A stretch of DNA of 64,000 bases from Uranotaenia lowii. Lineage: Eukaryota; Arthropoda; Insecta; Diptera; Culicidae. The stretch lies in the NCBI RefSeq assembly GCF_029784155.1, contig NC_073692.1, positions 425,177,324 through 425,241,323 of the forward strand, given 5' to 3'. The position numbers and the translations under genes are program-made. The notes below the pieces were generated by a model. The model searched no databases, was not told the DNA's origin, and worked only from the letters and a program-made list of their open reading frames with translations. Shown here one piece after another: positions 9,991-20,979 of this stretch; position 1 is the first letter of the stretch; each line of letters begins with the position of its first letter.

Positions 9991-10937
9991 TCGAGGTAGC
10001 CTTAGATATTGTGATGTCAAAAAAGGTAAACAAACATATTTTTCTTTTGGACTGAGATGTTGTCAATTTTCTTCTCAATTTGATTTTTTTCGCGGGTGAT
10101 CGAGACATCCCATTTAATCGAAGATCAGGGAACAAGAACTTGCACAACTGTTTTCAAGAAAGAGTGCAAAATGATCATTATTAACATTCATGAACATTCT
10201 GGTGCAAGTTCCCGCTAGTTAGTTGAAACCGAGGATATTATAAACTTCATAAACGGCAGCAGCACAGTAGGAGAGGAAAACAGAGCTTCATCCTTCACAG
10301 CCAGAGTCTCTTCAACCTGCTTAATTTCTATCACAGCCGAAGCGTAATGTAAATTATTCTAATCACAATTTTATTTTCTAGAGTCATGTAATGGAAATTA
10401 ACAGCTAAATCGTCCGTCCTTGAGTGTGAGTGAATCCCATCGATAGATACTACATATTTGATTTCAAGATGGTTCGAGTCGACGAACGAACCAACTAATA
10501 AAACATTGAAAATTCCTCTAGCCGAAACTGATGAAGATTTATCAAATGGAACTGCTGAATTGTGAATAAACATTGTGTTTGAAATACAGCTATCATTTAC
10601 AAAAAATTATTTTTGATATCATGTATTTCATTATTATTTTCTTTCATTCTCTTGTAATTCATTTTGAGCACTCGATTTAGTTATAAAACATTTATCGAAA
10701 TTTCAGGTGTTTTTTAAAGATAATTTATTTGATTTTTAAAAAAATATATAGGTCTCATTTTAACAGGATTAAAATTTGTCAAGTGCTCAAGTTTTCGTTG
10801 GATTTAAACTGTTGAGGTATTTGTTTTTTTTTAATAACTATATGTACTTTTTATCCCTCTTTCATTGATGGAAGGGGGACGAGAGAAGGTTGTTTCGGGT
10901 TTCAGATTTTTTTTCGTTTTGAAAATGCGGTCCTCCT
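9991..10937. other. AT-rich unassigned DNA
   Basis: Contains short random frames (9932-10147 and 10331-10573, minus). No repeat or RNA signal recognised. Confidence 0.45.
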
Positions 10938-11131
10938 TATTTATCTGTTTGTTTTATTGCCATTAGAATAACGTTGTGGCCATGTGACGTCGGATTTGAA
11001 CCGTCTGCTTTTCCGACTAGGTCCGCCGCAGTCTCTGGAGGCATGTACCCTCGGTCCGGGCAACCGTTGTAGGCGGATTCCTCGTCGTCTTCGGTGACGC
11101 AACAGCCCCGGAAGAAATACCGATAGTCGTC
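10938..11131 (-). CDS. Possible exon, cysteine-containing peptide, unknown
   Basis: Reading the minus strand from about 11131, after TTAATTTAG (a possible acceptor), an open frame gives DDYRYFFRGCCVTEDDEE, then CPDRGYMPPETAADLVGK, and stops near 10938. The block is GC-rich and bounded by AT-rich DNA. The adjacent Cys pair is reminiscent of small secreted Cys-rich domains, but no complete domain or neighbouring exon was identified. It also contains a perfect B-box-like GGTTCAAATCC, so a degraded pol III element is an alternative. Confidence 0.2.
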
Positions 11132-11840
11132 CCTAAATTAACGATTTAAAGGCTTACTGTTTAACAGTCTTCCAAATTCATTGAGTTCCCATGTATTATG
11201 CGAAAAAAATGCATCAGCCGCGAAATGGAATACGACCAACTCATCCGAACAACTCTGAGGGAAATTACTCCTAAAAAACAAATACACAGCCTGTTAGAAG
11301 CTCGGTCCTGCACGAAGTCAGGGAATTTTACATACCGATAGAATGAGCCTTTATCTGATGTACCTACTAGTCCATAGGTCGGCAACCTGATCCAGAAGTG
11401 AATTTTGAAAACTGCATCCGCTGTATGAACTGTAGCAGTCCTCATATTGGAAAATTCAACATTTATTCTCCGCCTTAAAGTAGGCCCAGTTTGTCCGCTC
11501 CTCGATCGATCTCGAACATAATATCGATTCGCGCGATCGACGGTTTGAGCAATGCGGTTAGACACGCCAGAGGACGCGTTCATACATTCTCCCGTGGGTG
11601 TTGAATCGTTTCAGCTAGAACCAATTAGCTACTGCGATCCTAATGAATTAGCCGAATCTCTAATCTCTTGAGATAATCTTTAGAGCTCTCGGGGATTATG
11701 AATTTCCGCCGAGGGCGTTTGTAGCAAGATCACTTTCCCTGCACTGAGAGCTCAAGGAGACGAGCAAATGTTTCTTGAGCGTGATTGGCAGTGGACGTGT
11801 ACGTAGGCCGAGCTACATTGAGTCCGAATTAATGTAAATT
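11132..11840. other. Unassigned; 140-codon open frame on minus strand
   Basis: The frame at 11161-11583 (minus) begins MNASSGVSNRIAQTVDRAN and has mixed composition but no recognisable domain. It could be an exon remnant or chance. Confidence 0.3.
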
Positions 11841-13260
11841 GATGTGTGGTCAGAGTTTTCAGTTAGTTTATAATTTATTTTTTCAATTTCTTTAGCTAGA
11901 TAATTAATAGTAGAAAAGTGCGTGCCAAGTGAAAGGTTGCGTGACAATTAGTTTGTTTAAGGTAAAATATACGTGCTAGGTGTTTCGTGCGTGTTTTAAT
12001 GCTTTCTGGTGTCGAATAGGCACGTCTTTTCTCAGATCGGTCTTACAGGGACCACGTCGCACTCCGCTGCTGCCGTTTTTCCGTTGCGCCGGAAACATCC
12101 GACAACAACACTCGTCGGAAGCGGGACGTTTCGCCAACATAACGTCCCGGTGGGAGTTACGGGAACTCCACGTGGTCAGAGCAGCGCAGACTATCGTTGC
12201 AGCCAACGTCTAACAACACTTAGCAGCCGTTCAAGGTCAGGTAGCAAGCCACAGCGTGGGTCAGCGACCTTTGAACCCAGGTCAAGCGCAGGCACATTGG
12301 CTCAGCACAGGTGGTGAGACGTTCGATATCGACACCTTCAGCGAGCGCCCGAACGGTGCTAGCATAGCCAGAGCAGCGTGATTCGTCACACATCAGTCCC
12401 GCCGTCTCTCCATCGGCTGCGAGTAACAGGAGCGAAGGAATCGGTGAGTCCATTCCAATATCCAGTGATTGGCATTGAAGGGGTCATCCATATATGACTC
12501 TCTAGTTGGGGATTTGTGCATTTCCTGAACGACGGTGATCTGATTTCCGTTTTGCACAACATTTAGTGTCGAGGCCGAATTTCCGTTCCATCTTTTACGG
12601 AAGCCCCACTATCAAAAGCATAAATTCGAGTGCGACAAGCTATGCTGCTCGAAAGCTTGTCGCATGAAAACACGCACGTATGGGGAGGTATAGATTTAGG
12701 CGTTTAAAAATTGCACGCAAGTAGGCTAGATAGGATTTAGATTTAAAACGTTTAAATGATTTCTTTAAAGTTAGGGAATAAATTCTAATATATATTGTAA
12801 ACTGTAATTCGATTGTTTTCTTCGATTGATTGAAGATTTTGACCACTCCTGGGGATTCCGGGGAAGGACTAGGGGGTTCCATGTGCAAATAAGCTGTCGT
12901 TACAATTGGGGAACGAGAGGTCGTTAGCTCGGTGATGTTATTACCACGTATGAGCGATCTATAACTGAGCAGTTCTTTTGGTCTATTTCACGTGATTCGT
13001 ATTCGGGATTATGCGTTAGTTTCGTCGCTTTTGGGTTAGCTATTTGGAGAGCCCTATCTGTTCCGATCCTTAATCACTTGTAAGGATAATTTATGGACTC
13101 GCCCTCAGCGGAGTCTCACCGGGCATATTAAATCGCGGCGTACGATCTCCTAACGGAGTGGCGCTTAAGTCGTACGCCAGTAAGGGATCGATCAGTGGCG
13201 GCTACAGAACAAGCGGAAAGGAACAAATAGAGGAGTATTTGCCAAAGCTTAGCTCTACAA
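11841..13260. other. GC-rich block with several perfect stem-loops; possible retroelement leader or LTR
   Basis: Between AT-rich flanks this block carries CGGGACGTT/AACGTCCCG (12122-12130 with 12141-12149), GGAGTT-ACGGG-AACTCC just downstream, TGCGACAAGCT/AGCTTGTCGCA (12632-12642 with 12655-12665), GACTC/GAGTC near 13097-13115 and GGCGTACGA/TCGTACGCC (13137-13145 with 13170-13178). Conflicting frames on both strands argue against protein coding. AGTGGCGGCTACAGAAC at about 13194 begins with TGG as an LTR-element primer-binding site would. A structured leader or LTR is the favoured but unproven reading. Confidence 0.35.
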
Positions 13261-13734
13261 TTTTTTTTCGCTTTTCAGTTTTTTTGAAGCATCAGTATAG
13301 AGATTAGGATTTATTTTATAATCGATCGTAAATTCAGTGAACAACTATTGTTTGAAAACAAAAAAACTTAAATCAAATTGTTTATTTCCAAAACGTGTAT
13401 GTTTTTAGAATCAGTCAATCACAAACACAGGAAAATTAAAGTTTATCATTTACAAAAAAGTAGTTTTAGACAGCCTCTGTTTTGTTATCAAACAACGTAA
13501 TCCTCATCAAAATTTATATTGTAAGCACTCTCAATCACTTTTTTGCCGTCTTTAAAATTAATCAGTTGAAACTTCCAAACTCTTACTAGAATTAATACAC
13601 CATTTCGAGAAATATTTTCAACTTTGACGCGTAAAACATACAAATATAAGGAAAACCACCTCATCCCTATCATATTTGTTTGAATGAAAACGATAATTTT
13701 AATGTATCTCAATATTGATACCTCATAAGCATTC

Positions 13735-14065
13735 CAGATTGTTCGGTTTACCTGGGCTTGCCCAGATTTTCAAAGAAAACATTGAAAGATGCTAGGTCCG
13801 GTCCGGTTGGATATCGAGGAAAAAGGCCCGGTTTTTATCAGGATTATTCACAAATTTTACGAAATTCCAAATTTATAACTTATTTGAGCGAAATAAATTA
13901 GCAAGCATTTTTTGGAATTTTGAGATAAGATTTGAATGCCGCTGATGTGCTTTGTTTAAATTCATTTTTCCCGGATATTACCCGGTTATGAGTTTTAAGT
14001 TTTAAGTTAAGTTTTAATTTCTAAATCCAATGCCCGGATTTGCCGGCCTGGATAAGTTCAGAAAA
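13735..14065. repeat. Dispersed repeat, copy 1 (CCCGGATATTA family)
   Basis: Contains CGGTTTACCTGG, GGCCCGGTTTTTATCAGG, TTCCCGGATATTACCCGG and CCGGATTTGCCGGCCTGG. The same ordered set of phrases (TTCCCGGATATTAACCG, GGATTTTGCCAGG, GACCCGG) occurs at 32790-33190. This indicates two diverged copies of one element. No ORF and no clear ends. Confidence 0.45.
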
Positions 14066-15419
14066 ATTTTGGAAAGCCAAGTCAATAAATAACGGGTTAA
14101 AAAAAGTGAATAGATACATGAAATTTAAAGTAAGACAGCTTTTCAAACTCTAATCAACATTGAGAATGAAAAAATCGTTGAAAACTCAATCTTAAAACTC
14201 AAAAAGCCAATATTCATCAAAAGCACACAAATTTTGAACAAAGTTTTAATAAGGGACGTAATTAATTCTTTATTAAAAGTTTATCACCGTTGATTTATTT
14301 TTTATTAATTTTTGTTCTGAAACTTTCAAAGTATCATTGAACTGATTTTGCCAGTTAAAATGTACTGTTTCTTTATTATTTGTCACGAATGTTCTATGAA
14401 GGCTACAAAATCCCATTATTACAGTTTTATACCGGTCAAGCAGCAGCAGCTTAAACGAACATTGATGAATAATATACTGTGTATTGCAATTCATTTTTCA
14501 TTCAATTGGACGCACAAAACTGAAGAATCAATTGTGAAATAACATGAGATTTTTGAATTTTCCAGAAGCATAAAATTCTACCAGTTGTCAGGAGCATATT
14601 TTTTGAAGATAAATATTTTCGACTACATAAGTTTTAGTTTAACTTTACCTTTTACTTCTGGATTTTGGAAAGGATTAGCTAAATCTGGGGAATGTCTTAA
14701 AAAACTTGATAATTTTAAGAAAATTAATTTTCCTTTGCATTGGTATTTTTAACGCTTTTCTTTGCCGAAGAACTTATCAATACTGTGTATTTGTAAATAT
14801 GTTTTAATTTTTTCTCTTTAACATCATGTTCATTCAAGATTAATATGGATTTAAAACTATCTTGGTTCGATATTTGCTAACGTAGTTATTAAAAGTTATA
14901 TACAATCTAACCATGTTAGATGAGATAACGATCCAGAAGAAAATCCATATTCTTAATGATAATCGAAAATTTGAAAGAAAAATCCAAGAAGTAGATGAAA
15001 ACTCTAATGGGTTAAAATTGTTTCTTAAACCTAACGTTCATTATTCATTTTGACTTTTTTATGAAAAACAAATACAATAAATCTTTCAGGTGGCTCTTTC
15101 AAACTCTGAAAATTCGAAAATTTGAAGTTTTTGGCTCTTCCAACTCAAAAGGTTGCCGACCACTGTACTAGTCTGATGATTTCAGCTGTTCATTGCGGTT
15201 GATTTTTTAACGTTGTGACTTAAAAAATGATTTCTCCCAGAGCAGGAATCCGCTGGATCAAAACAAACCGTTTCAAATTCGTTTCGCTGGATAAAAACAA
15301 ACGAAAATAAACATTCTATAAGTACCATGGTGATGAAAACATTATTACCATTATAACACAGCTACCATGATGAAAACTTAGATTTGCTTCTTAGTGATTC
15401 TAGTGCACTCTTTTGGCGA
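14066..15419. other. AT-rich unassigned DNA
   Basis: No gene seen. Open frames at 14273-14494 and 14348-14542 overlap on opposite strands and are judged chance. Confidence 0.45.
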
Positions 15420-15462
15420 CATTGCCTAGCTTCCGAACAGCTTTGCGAAAAACGAAAACCGA

Positions 15463-16370
15463 GTGTCCCGTCTGTTTGTCTGTGTTTTAACCCTTGCCCA
15501 ACAAGGCAAGCTGGCACAACTTGCTAGAGAAGCTAGCCGCCTCAAGCTTGAAATTCTGGGACTGAGCGAAGTCTGTTGGCTTAATACTGGAGAACACAAG
15601 ACACTCTGGCATACGAGGAGAACATGCTACCCGGGAACGAGGAGTTGGTTTCCTGTCAAACCCGCAGGCCTGACTGAGTGACGTTGCCGATTTGCAGGAG
15701 AAAGAGCAGTTTTACAGTCAACTGAACATCGTGGTAGAGAAAATTCCGAAGGGTGACATTCAAATCCATTTGGGCGACTTCAACGCAAAGATCGGCTCCG
15801 ACAATCAGGACCTTGAGCGCATCATGGGGCGCCATGGTCCAGGACAGATGAGCGAAAACGGAGAGCTGTTTGTAGAATTTTGTGGCAACAACAACATGGA
15901 GATCAATTGATCGCCCCTCCCCCATCGACCAGCACATAAGGTCACTTGGGTATCCCGAGATGACCGTACAGAAAATGGAGAAGGAGCTTTCTTGATGTCC
16001 GCACAAACGAAGCGCAGACATTGCATCTGACCATCACCTTGTCCTTGGCGAGATACGACTGAGAGTTGCGCGTGTCCAACGGCGCGAGGAGAGAGTTGGG
16101 TGTCGATATGACGTCCACCGGCTGAAGAATCCAGAGTTGAAAAGGGCATGCGTTGAACAGCTAGAATCTTGAGCCTCGAAATTGCCGACAGACGGAACAG
16201 TCGAAGAACAGCGAGAATGCCTTTATCACGCCGAGCCATGGTACTCTCGGTAAAGTTTGTGGAAGAAGAAGTGAATGGATGTCGGATGAAACTTGGAGGA
16301 TGTTCGATGCTCGGAGAAAGGCGAAAGTCGGAATTGAGCAGACATGTACCGAGTCAGCCAAAGCAGCCGC
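15463..16370 (+). pseudogene. RTE-like ORF2, apurinic endonuclease part
   Basis: Readable pieces in order: GKLAQLAREASRLKLEILGL followed by SEVCW (about 15508-15580; SEV carries the metal-binding Glu of the family), HLGDFNAKIG (15766-15795, catalytic Asp and Asn present), KVTWVSRDDRTEN, and IASDHHLVLGEIRLRVAR (about 16021-16075, catalytic Asp-His present). The frame shifts at least three times and there is an in-frame stop after CVEQLES at about 16170. Domain identity is clear; activity is impossible in this form. Confidence 0.75.
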
Positions 16371-16377
16371 CTGCTTA

Positions 16378-17229
16378 GGGGAAAAGTTCATATAACGCCC
16401 CATGTGGCTAAAATGCGCCACCCTTGTTTTGAAGAATCTGAAACATTTTAAGCCTGCAAAATATTACCAATTTGTTTTGAATGCTGTGATTGGTCATGGC
16501 AAGTATGAATTTTTCCTTAAAATGCCCCTGTGTCGTGATAATTTCAGAATTTAGGTTTTTCTTCATTTCGATCTAAATTTTTAAACACTTTCAATAAGGT
16601 GTCACCAAGCAGAGAAAAACGAATAAGACAATATTTTCTGACACATCGATAGAGCAAAGTCTTAACTTTGATTTTATGCTAAAAAATCATACTAAACTCG
16701 CTAAGGTATGCTTTTTATGGGTATGTTCTATCACGGCCCATGTGCTTGTTATAACGCGCCAATCGTAGTAGGCTGAAAATAGCATCAATTTTTCAAAAAG
16801 GCCAATTTTCATTAAAAATGAACAAATAGTCTAAAACCATATTTTGAGCGTTAATTCAGCCCAAAAATTTTACTTTTCTTTTTTTTTAAATTTTGATTAG
16901 TCCATTTTGATTTTCTTTTCAGTAAAAGTGTCTGCTAGTATTGGTGTGTTTTCGGTCTTCGGCTGCTTTCGGGTGTGTTCGGCTGCTAGGCGCGTATTGA
17001 ATACACAGCGGCGCGTATTTGCAACCCCATTTTTGTTCTGTGGGTTTTATATGCTTTTAAAAAATCATGTTTTTGAAGCAACTATAGCAATTTGAGTAAT
17101 AAAAAATCATAGGCATTTGTAGAAAACACTTTTCTTCAACGATTACACCCATTTTTACCACAATTTAAACGTGGAATACATAGAAAATCAGCGATTCGCT
17201 TAGGTGGCGCATAATAGGGCATGTTCCCC
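16378..17229. mobile_element. 852-bp MITE with TA target duplication inside the RTE-like element
   Basis: Left terminus GGGGAAAAGTTCATATAACG follows TA at 16376-16377. The right terminus, read in reverse, is GGGGAACATGCCCTATTATG and is followed by TA at 17230-17231. The host coding sequence resumes across the junction (AACL before, RYAELEKA after), which fixes both ends. Subterminal words of the type GGC(T)AAAATGCGCCACC and its inverse GGTGGCGCATAATAGG occur at both sides, and GGCCCATGTG with ATAACGCGCC inside. No transposase ORF. Confidence 0.8.
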
Positions 17230-18341
17230 TACGTTATGCGGAGCTGGAAAAGGCTGTAAACGAGCTTGTAGACGAGACAAGAGAGCCTGGACAAACTCTC
17301 TACCCGAAGAGGGAGAAAGAGTCGCCGCCATTGGAGATATCCGATTATTTTATGACATTTCTCGCCGCCTCAGTGGTGGAAGGACTGACGTTAGAATGCC
17401 ACTAAAAGACCGAGCAGGTCTTATTGAACGATCGAACAGATTAGATCAAACGATAAACTGAACACTTCGATCAACTCTTCCGAGTCACGAATAGCGATGG
17501 CCAACAGAACCCGCAGCTCGTAGTGACAACAGTAAGTCGCATAAATGGCGTCAACTCGGAAGCGCCCTCGCTGGCTAGAAGCGGCAATCAAAAATATGAA
17601 ATCCAACAAAGCACCTGGGATCGATTGCATCCCTGCTGATATGCTGAAAGCCGGCCCTGCCCTGTCAGCACATATGTTGCACCGTCTTTTCGCTGACATC
17701 TGGGATACTATAACATTCTCAGCCGACTGGATGCAGGGTATCCTCGTAAAGGTCCCGAAGAAAGGAGACCTTACAGAGTACGGTCACTGGCGAGGCATAA
17801 CGTTGATCTGTACAACCCTCAAAGTACTCTGCAAAGTGATCCTGAACAGGATCCAAGAGAAAATTGACACTACACTCCGACAGCAACAAGCTGGATTCCG
17901 ATCCGGACGATCATGTGTGGACCACATTACAACGCTACGAATAATACTGGAACAAATCAACGAATTCCAGGACTCTCTTCTGCTGGTGTTCGTTGATTTC
18001 GAAAAAGCATTCGACCGACTTAACCATGAAAACATCTGGCGGCTCTAAGGCGAAGAGGAGTACCAGAGAAATTAGTCCATCTCATCTAAGCACAATACGA
18101 GGCATCTTCGTGCAAGATCTTGCATGACAGTGTCTTGTCCGAACCAATCCTTGTAACTGCAGGAGTGAGACAGGGATGTATCTTATCACCGCTACTTTTT
18201 CTCATTGTAATGGATGAGATTCTGATTGGATCGATCGACTCTGCACCGAACCGAGGATTGCCGTGGAATCTTTCAACAATGGAACAACTGAATGACCTTG
18301 ACCTGGCTCTATGCACCGGAGGATCAGCGCGGGAGCATTAA
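17230..18341 (+). pseudogene. RTE-like ORF2, reverse transcriptase part with internal deletion
   Basis: After the linker (ACRRDKRAW, GDIRLFYDISRRLSGG), the 167-codon frame at 17545-18048 contains KSNKAPGIDCIPADMLKAGP, LVKVPKKGDL, NWRG-like HWRGITLICTTLKVLCK, QQAGFRSGRSCVDHITTLR and motif A LLVFVDFEKAFDRL (Asp intact). After a frameshift, motif B reads TAGVRQGCILSPLLFLIVMD (18150-18215). At 18296-18316 the expected DLDLADD motif C is cut after DLDLA and joined directly to LCTGGSAREH and stop. The palm catalytic Asp pair, thumb and C-terminal region are therefore missing. Confidence 0.75.
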
Positions 18342-18363
18342 GTAAGTTAGTAAGTAAGAAATC

Positions 18364-19554
18364 GGTCGGAATTGAAAGAAGAAATTTATAAAGTTATACC
18401 TAGATACCCGAAAAAAATATCAACAATTTCTTTACAAACTTGAGGCCCGTCACGTGATCCCTTCTTGTAGTGCTATCGCGCACAACAATCTGCTTATTTG
18501 GGCCACTCTACTCAACAAACCAATCAGTGGGAACACGTTTTATCTGGAGGAAATCTCTTGCTAAATTCTTATTAAATCTTTTCCAAATGACACCACCGGC
18601 GCGAATTGAAACTAACAAACACTAGCCAGCCTAGCAAAAATGTTTGATTTACAAGCGTTCTCCTAGGGAAGTACTCCTCCAGTTCGCTCGTTTCTCTTTT
18701 CGGAGCAGAGTGAGATGCAAAATGAACTCCCTAGGAGCATTACATCTTTGAGGCAGATGGTCACTCCTTCTCATTCCTTCTTGCCGCTTAGAGAGTTGGT
18801 GCAGATTTCAGCTCCGTGGGTGTTTGCTTTCAAATAAATCTGAAGCTTTTGAACTTCTATGACAAATTCGGCCATCAACGCCAACACAGCTCGGACACTC
18901 TCCAACCTGGCAACCATAGTATGGATTTCTGTATTATAGTTCTGCTCAGATATTTGGGAAACCTTTGTGACCAAGCGAGTAATCATATGGGTGCCTTGTA
19001 ATCCAACCTTGTTCTCTCGTCGTTTGCTAACTCTCAGAAATCCCAATCGTTCCCAGCAAACATAACATCGCATTAGAAATGTCAACTCAACTCGTTAACA
19101 ATGTTAATGCGAATCGTAATTCCTACCAAACCAAGTAAATGATCGTAAAAATGGTTAGTTAAAGTCTACCGACTCGTATATGACAAAAGTCCGCCATGTT
19201 TGCAAATTTGTCTCCCGCGTGCGGGTTCAAATGAGAAAACAACCTTGTTGTTCTCTTTGCGATAAGCAGTGCAACCAGATTTCTTAAAATCAGAGGGTCC
19301 ATTTGGATAAACTGGCCAATGAGAGAAGCAGCAAATATTGTCGCTGGCAACGGTTTGCATGCATTGAGAGCAAAACTTGCGCTCTCTCGCATACTGTCAG
19401 GATGTACGGTAAAAGGGGTTGTATATCGTCCAATTTTTACAACTCTTATCGCTTAAGCCAGAAGTTAAAAATATGTATGTATATTGCCTCCACTTTAGTA
19501 CGTAAATGCTGTTTTTTCGAGTTATATAAGATGATTTTATAATGTATACTAGCT
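18364..19554. other. Unassigned; 104-codon minus-strand frame at 18771-19085
   Basis: The minus frame 18771-19085 has mixed composition (VTKVSQISEQNYNTEIHTM, then VARLESVRAVLALMAEFV) with a possible helical/coiled stretch. It has no recognised family and could be a gag-like scrap. CTCCTAGGGA at about 18660 and TCCCTAGGAG at about 18730 form an inverted pair. Nothing else is supported. Confidence 0.3.
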
Positions 19555-20894
19555 GATCCCATTTTTTTTTCCTGTAGGGGAGAGCCCACTGCGACCAGTA
19601 GTTGATCTATTGTGGTGTTTACCCCGCGTTACTATATGCTGTCAGGTTCACCTGCACTATTGATTGGAGTGACAGTTGATTGCTGACTAAGCATTTTATC
19701 CCAATCGGGTATGATATCAAAGATGTATGATATAACCTTCTTAGGGCTGATATGCAACCATATGTCTTGAGCGCTTATTAACTTTGCCCCAAGTACACGC
19801 TCTCTCCTATTTAGGAGGGCGCAGCAGTTGCATAGAAGATGCTCTGCAGTTTCTTTTTCGAACCCGCAGAACCGACAGTCGTCGTTTTGAATAATGTTTA
19901 TCCTTTTGAGATGCTGTTTTGTTGGACAATGTCTGGTCAAGAGACCTGTGTAAGTACTTAGTACGTGCTTACTTAAGTTCAACATGTTTTTTGAGAGTCG
20001 TGCGCTTGGTTCAATGAATCTTTTTGCCTGAGTTGCTCCTTCCGCTATTTTCCAGTTGGAAACAATAGTGGTGCTTTCCCAGTTCTTGAGCTCCATAGTC
20101 AAGGCACTTCTCGATACTCCGCAGAAAGGTTCAGGTCCAATCAACAGTTCCTGAGATCCTTCCCTAGCTAGTTGGTCTGCTTCTTCGTTCCCTAGGATAC
20201 CGCAGTGGCCTGGTACCCAGAATAAAGATACTCTGTTCCTTATGGCCAGGTTTCTTAGTGCAATTATACACTCCCAAACTAGTTTGGAGTAACATGTGAA
20301 CGTACTTAGTGCTCGGAGAGCAGCCTGGCTGTCAGAGAACATGCAGATACTTGTGTACCTGTATCCCCTTTTCAAACAGGCTAAAGTTCATTCTAGAATT
20401 GCTTGAATTTCAGCTTCCCTGTTTCCCATAGGCCAGTTTCCCATAGGAATTGAGATCCTGAGTCTAGGTCCGAAAACCCCTGCCCCAGTTCTTTTATCCA
20501 TTTTTGACCCATCGGTGAAGAATAGGATCGATCTGGAAGGAACCGCAGGTCCACCTGACTCCCACACGTCCCTATCATTGATAGTTACATTGTATGGTAT
20601 GTCTAGGTTGAAAATGGGCTCCATCCAGTCATCATTTTTCACAATAAGTGAGTTTAATTTAAATTTCTTTAGGATTTTGAGGTGTCCTGTAAGATCTCCT
20701 TCATAGAGAGTTTTGTGTTTGGAGAGTCTCAAGGCACTACGTTCCGCCTCTAACTCAATGAATTGCTGATCCCATACGAACTCCGTTTCGCTTTCAACTT
20801 GGAATATGTCATGAACAGTTTGTATGAAAGTCAATTGCCAAGCATTTTCCAGATTCATTGTTAAGTAATAATTGCAAAAATATTGGACGATCAC
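19555..20894 (-). mobile_element. 3' part of an RNase H-bearing non-LTR retrotransposon
   Basis: Minus-strand coding from 20894 to 19632, then a short 3' region ending in an A-run (T10 on the plus strand at about 19563-19572) gives the terminal part of a non-LTR element. Upstream (above 20894) no RT is visible, so the copy is 5'-truncated or rearranged. Elements of the I, Loa and related clades carry RNase H in this position; the exact clade is not determined. Confidence 0.65.
19632..20894 (-). pseudogene. RNase H domain with C-terminal zinc knuckle, one nonsense codon
   Basis: The first part (20894-20388) carries the linker and ILFFTDGSKMDKRTGAGVF (first catalytic Asp) and ends REAEIQAILE (catalytic Glu) followed by TGA at 20390-20388. 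The same frame continues as TLACLKRGYRYTS, then MFSDSQAALRAL (second Asp) and LFWVPGHCGILGNEEADQLA (His and last Asp). The four acidic residues and the His are all present. A C-terminal CRFCGFEKETAEHLLCNC fits the CCHC finger common after RNase H in these elements. Only the single TGA interrupts about 420 codons, so decay is recent. The product would act on RNA-DNA hybrids during retrotransposition. Confidence 0.75.
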
Positions 20895-20979
20895 TTCGTC
20901 TGTCGTCTGCTACTAAATTTGAAATCAGGAATCAAAAACCATGTGAATAAATTTCAACTAAATCATTGCATAACAACGC
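20895..20979. other. Junction sequence
   Basis: Short AT-rich link between the RNase H relic and the 143-bp repeat block. Confidence 0.3.

Larger units (their letters stand above)
15420..18363 (+). mobile_element. RTE-like non-LTR retrotransposon, defective, split by a MITE
   Basis: One element can be followed from the endonuclease start near 15463 to the 3' end CTGGSARxH-stop at 18341 and a tail of AAGT-type repeats (18341-18363). The order is endonuclease (15463-16370), an 852-bp MITE insertion (16378-17229), linker and reverse transcriptase (17230-18316), then a deletion junction to the C-terminal end. The 3' end is the same as in the copy at 30813-31073. Many frameshifts and stops show it is dead. 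Assignment to the RTE-like group rests on the GLSEVRW-type endonuclease and short-repeat tail. Confidence 0.75.

Noticed and set aside
10470..10490. tRNA suggested by GGTTCGAGTC
   Set aside because: No cloverleaf or A box around it.
10985..11000. tRNA gene suggested by GGTTCAAATCC (minus strand)
   Set aside because: The B-box-like word is perfect but there is no A box at the right distance and no acceptor stem or anticodon arm; the T-stem has a mismatch.
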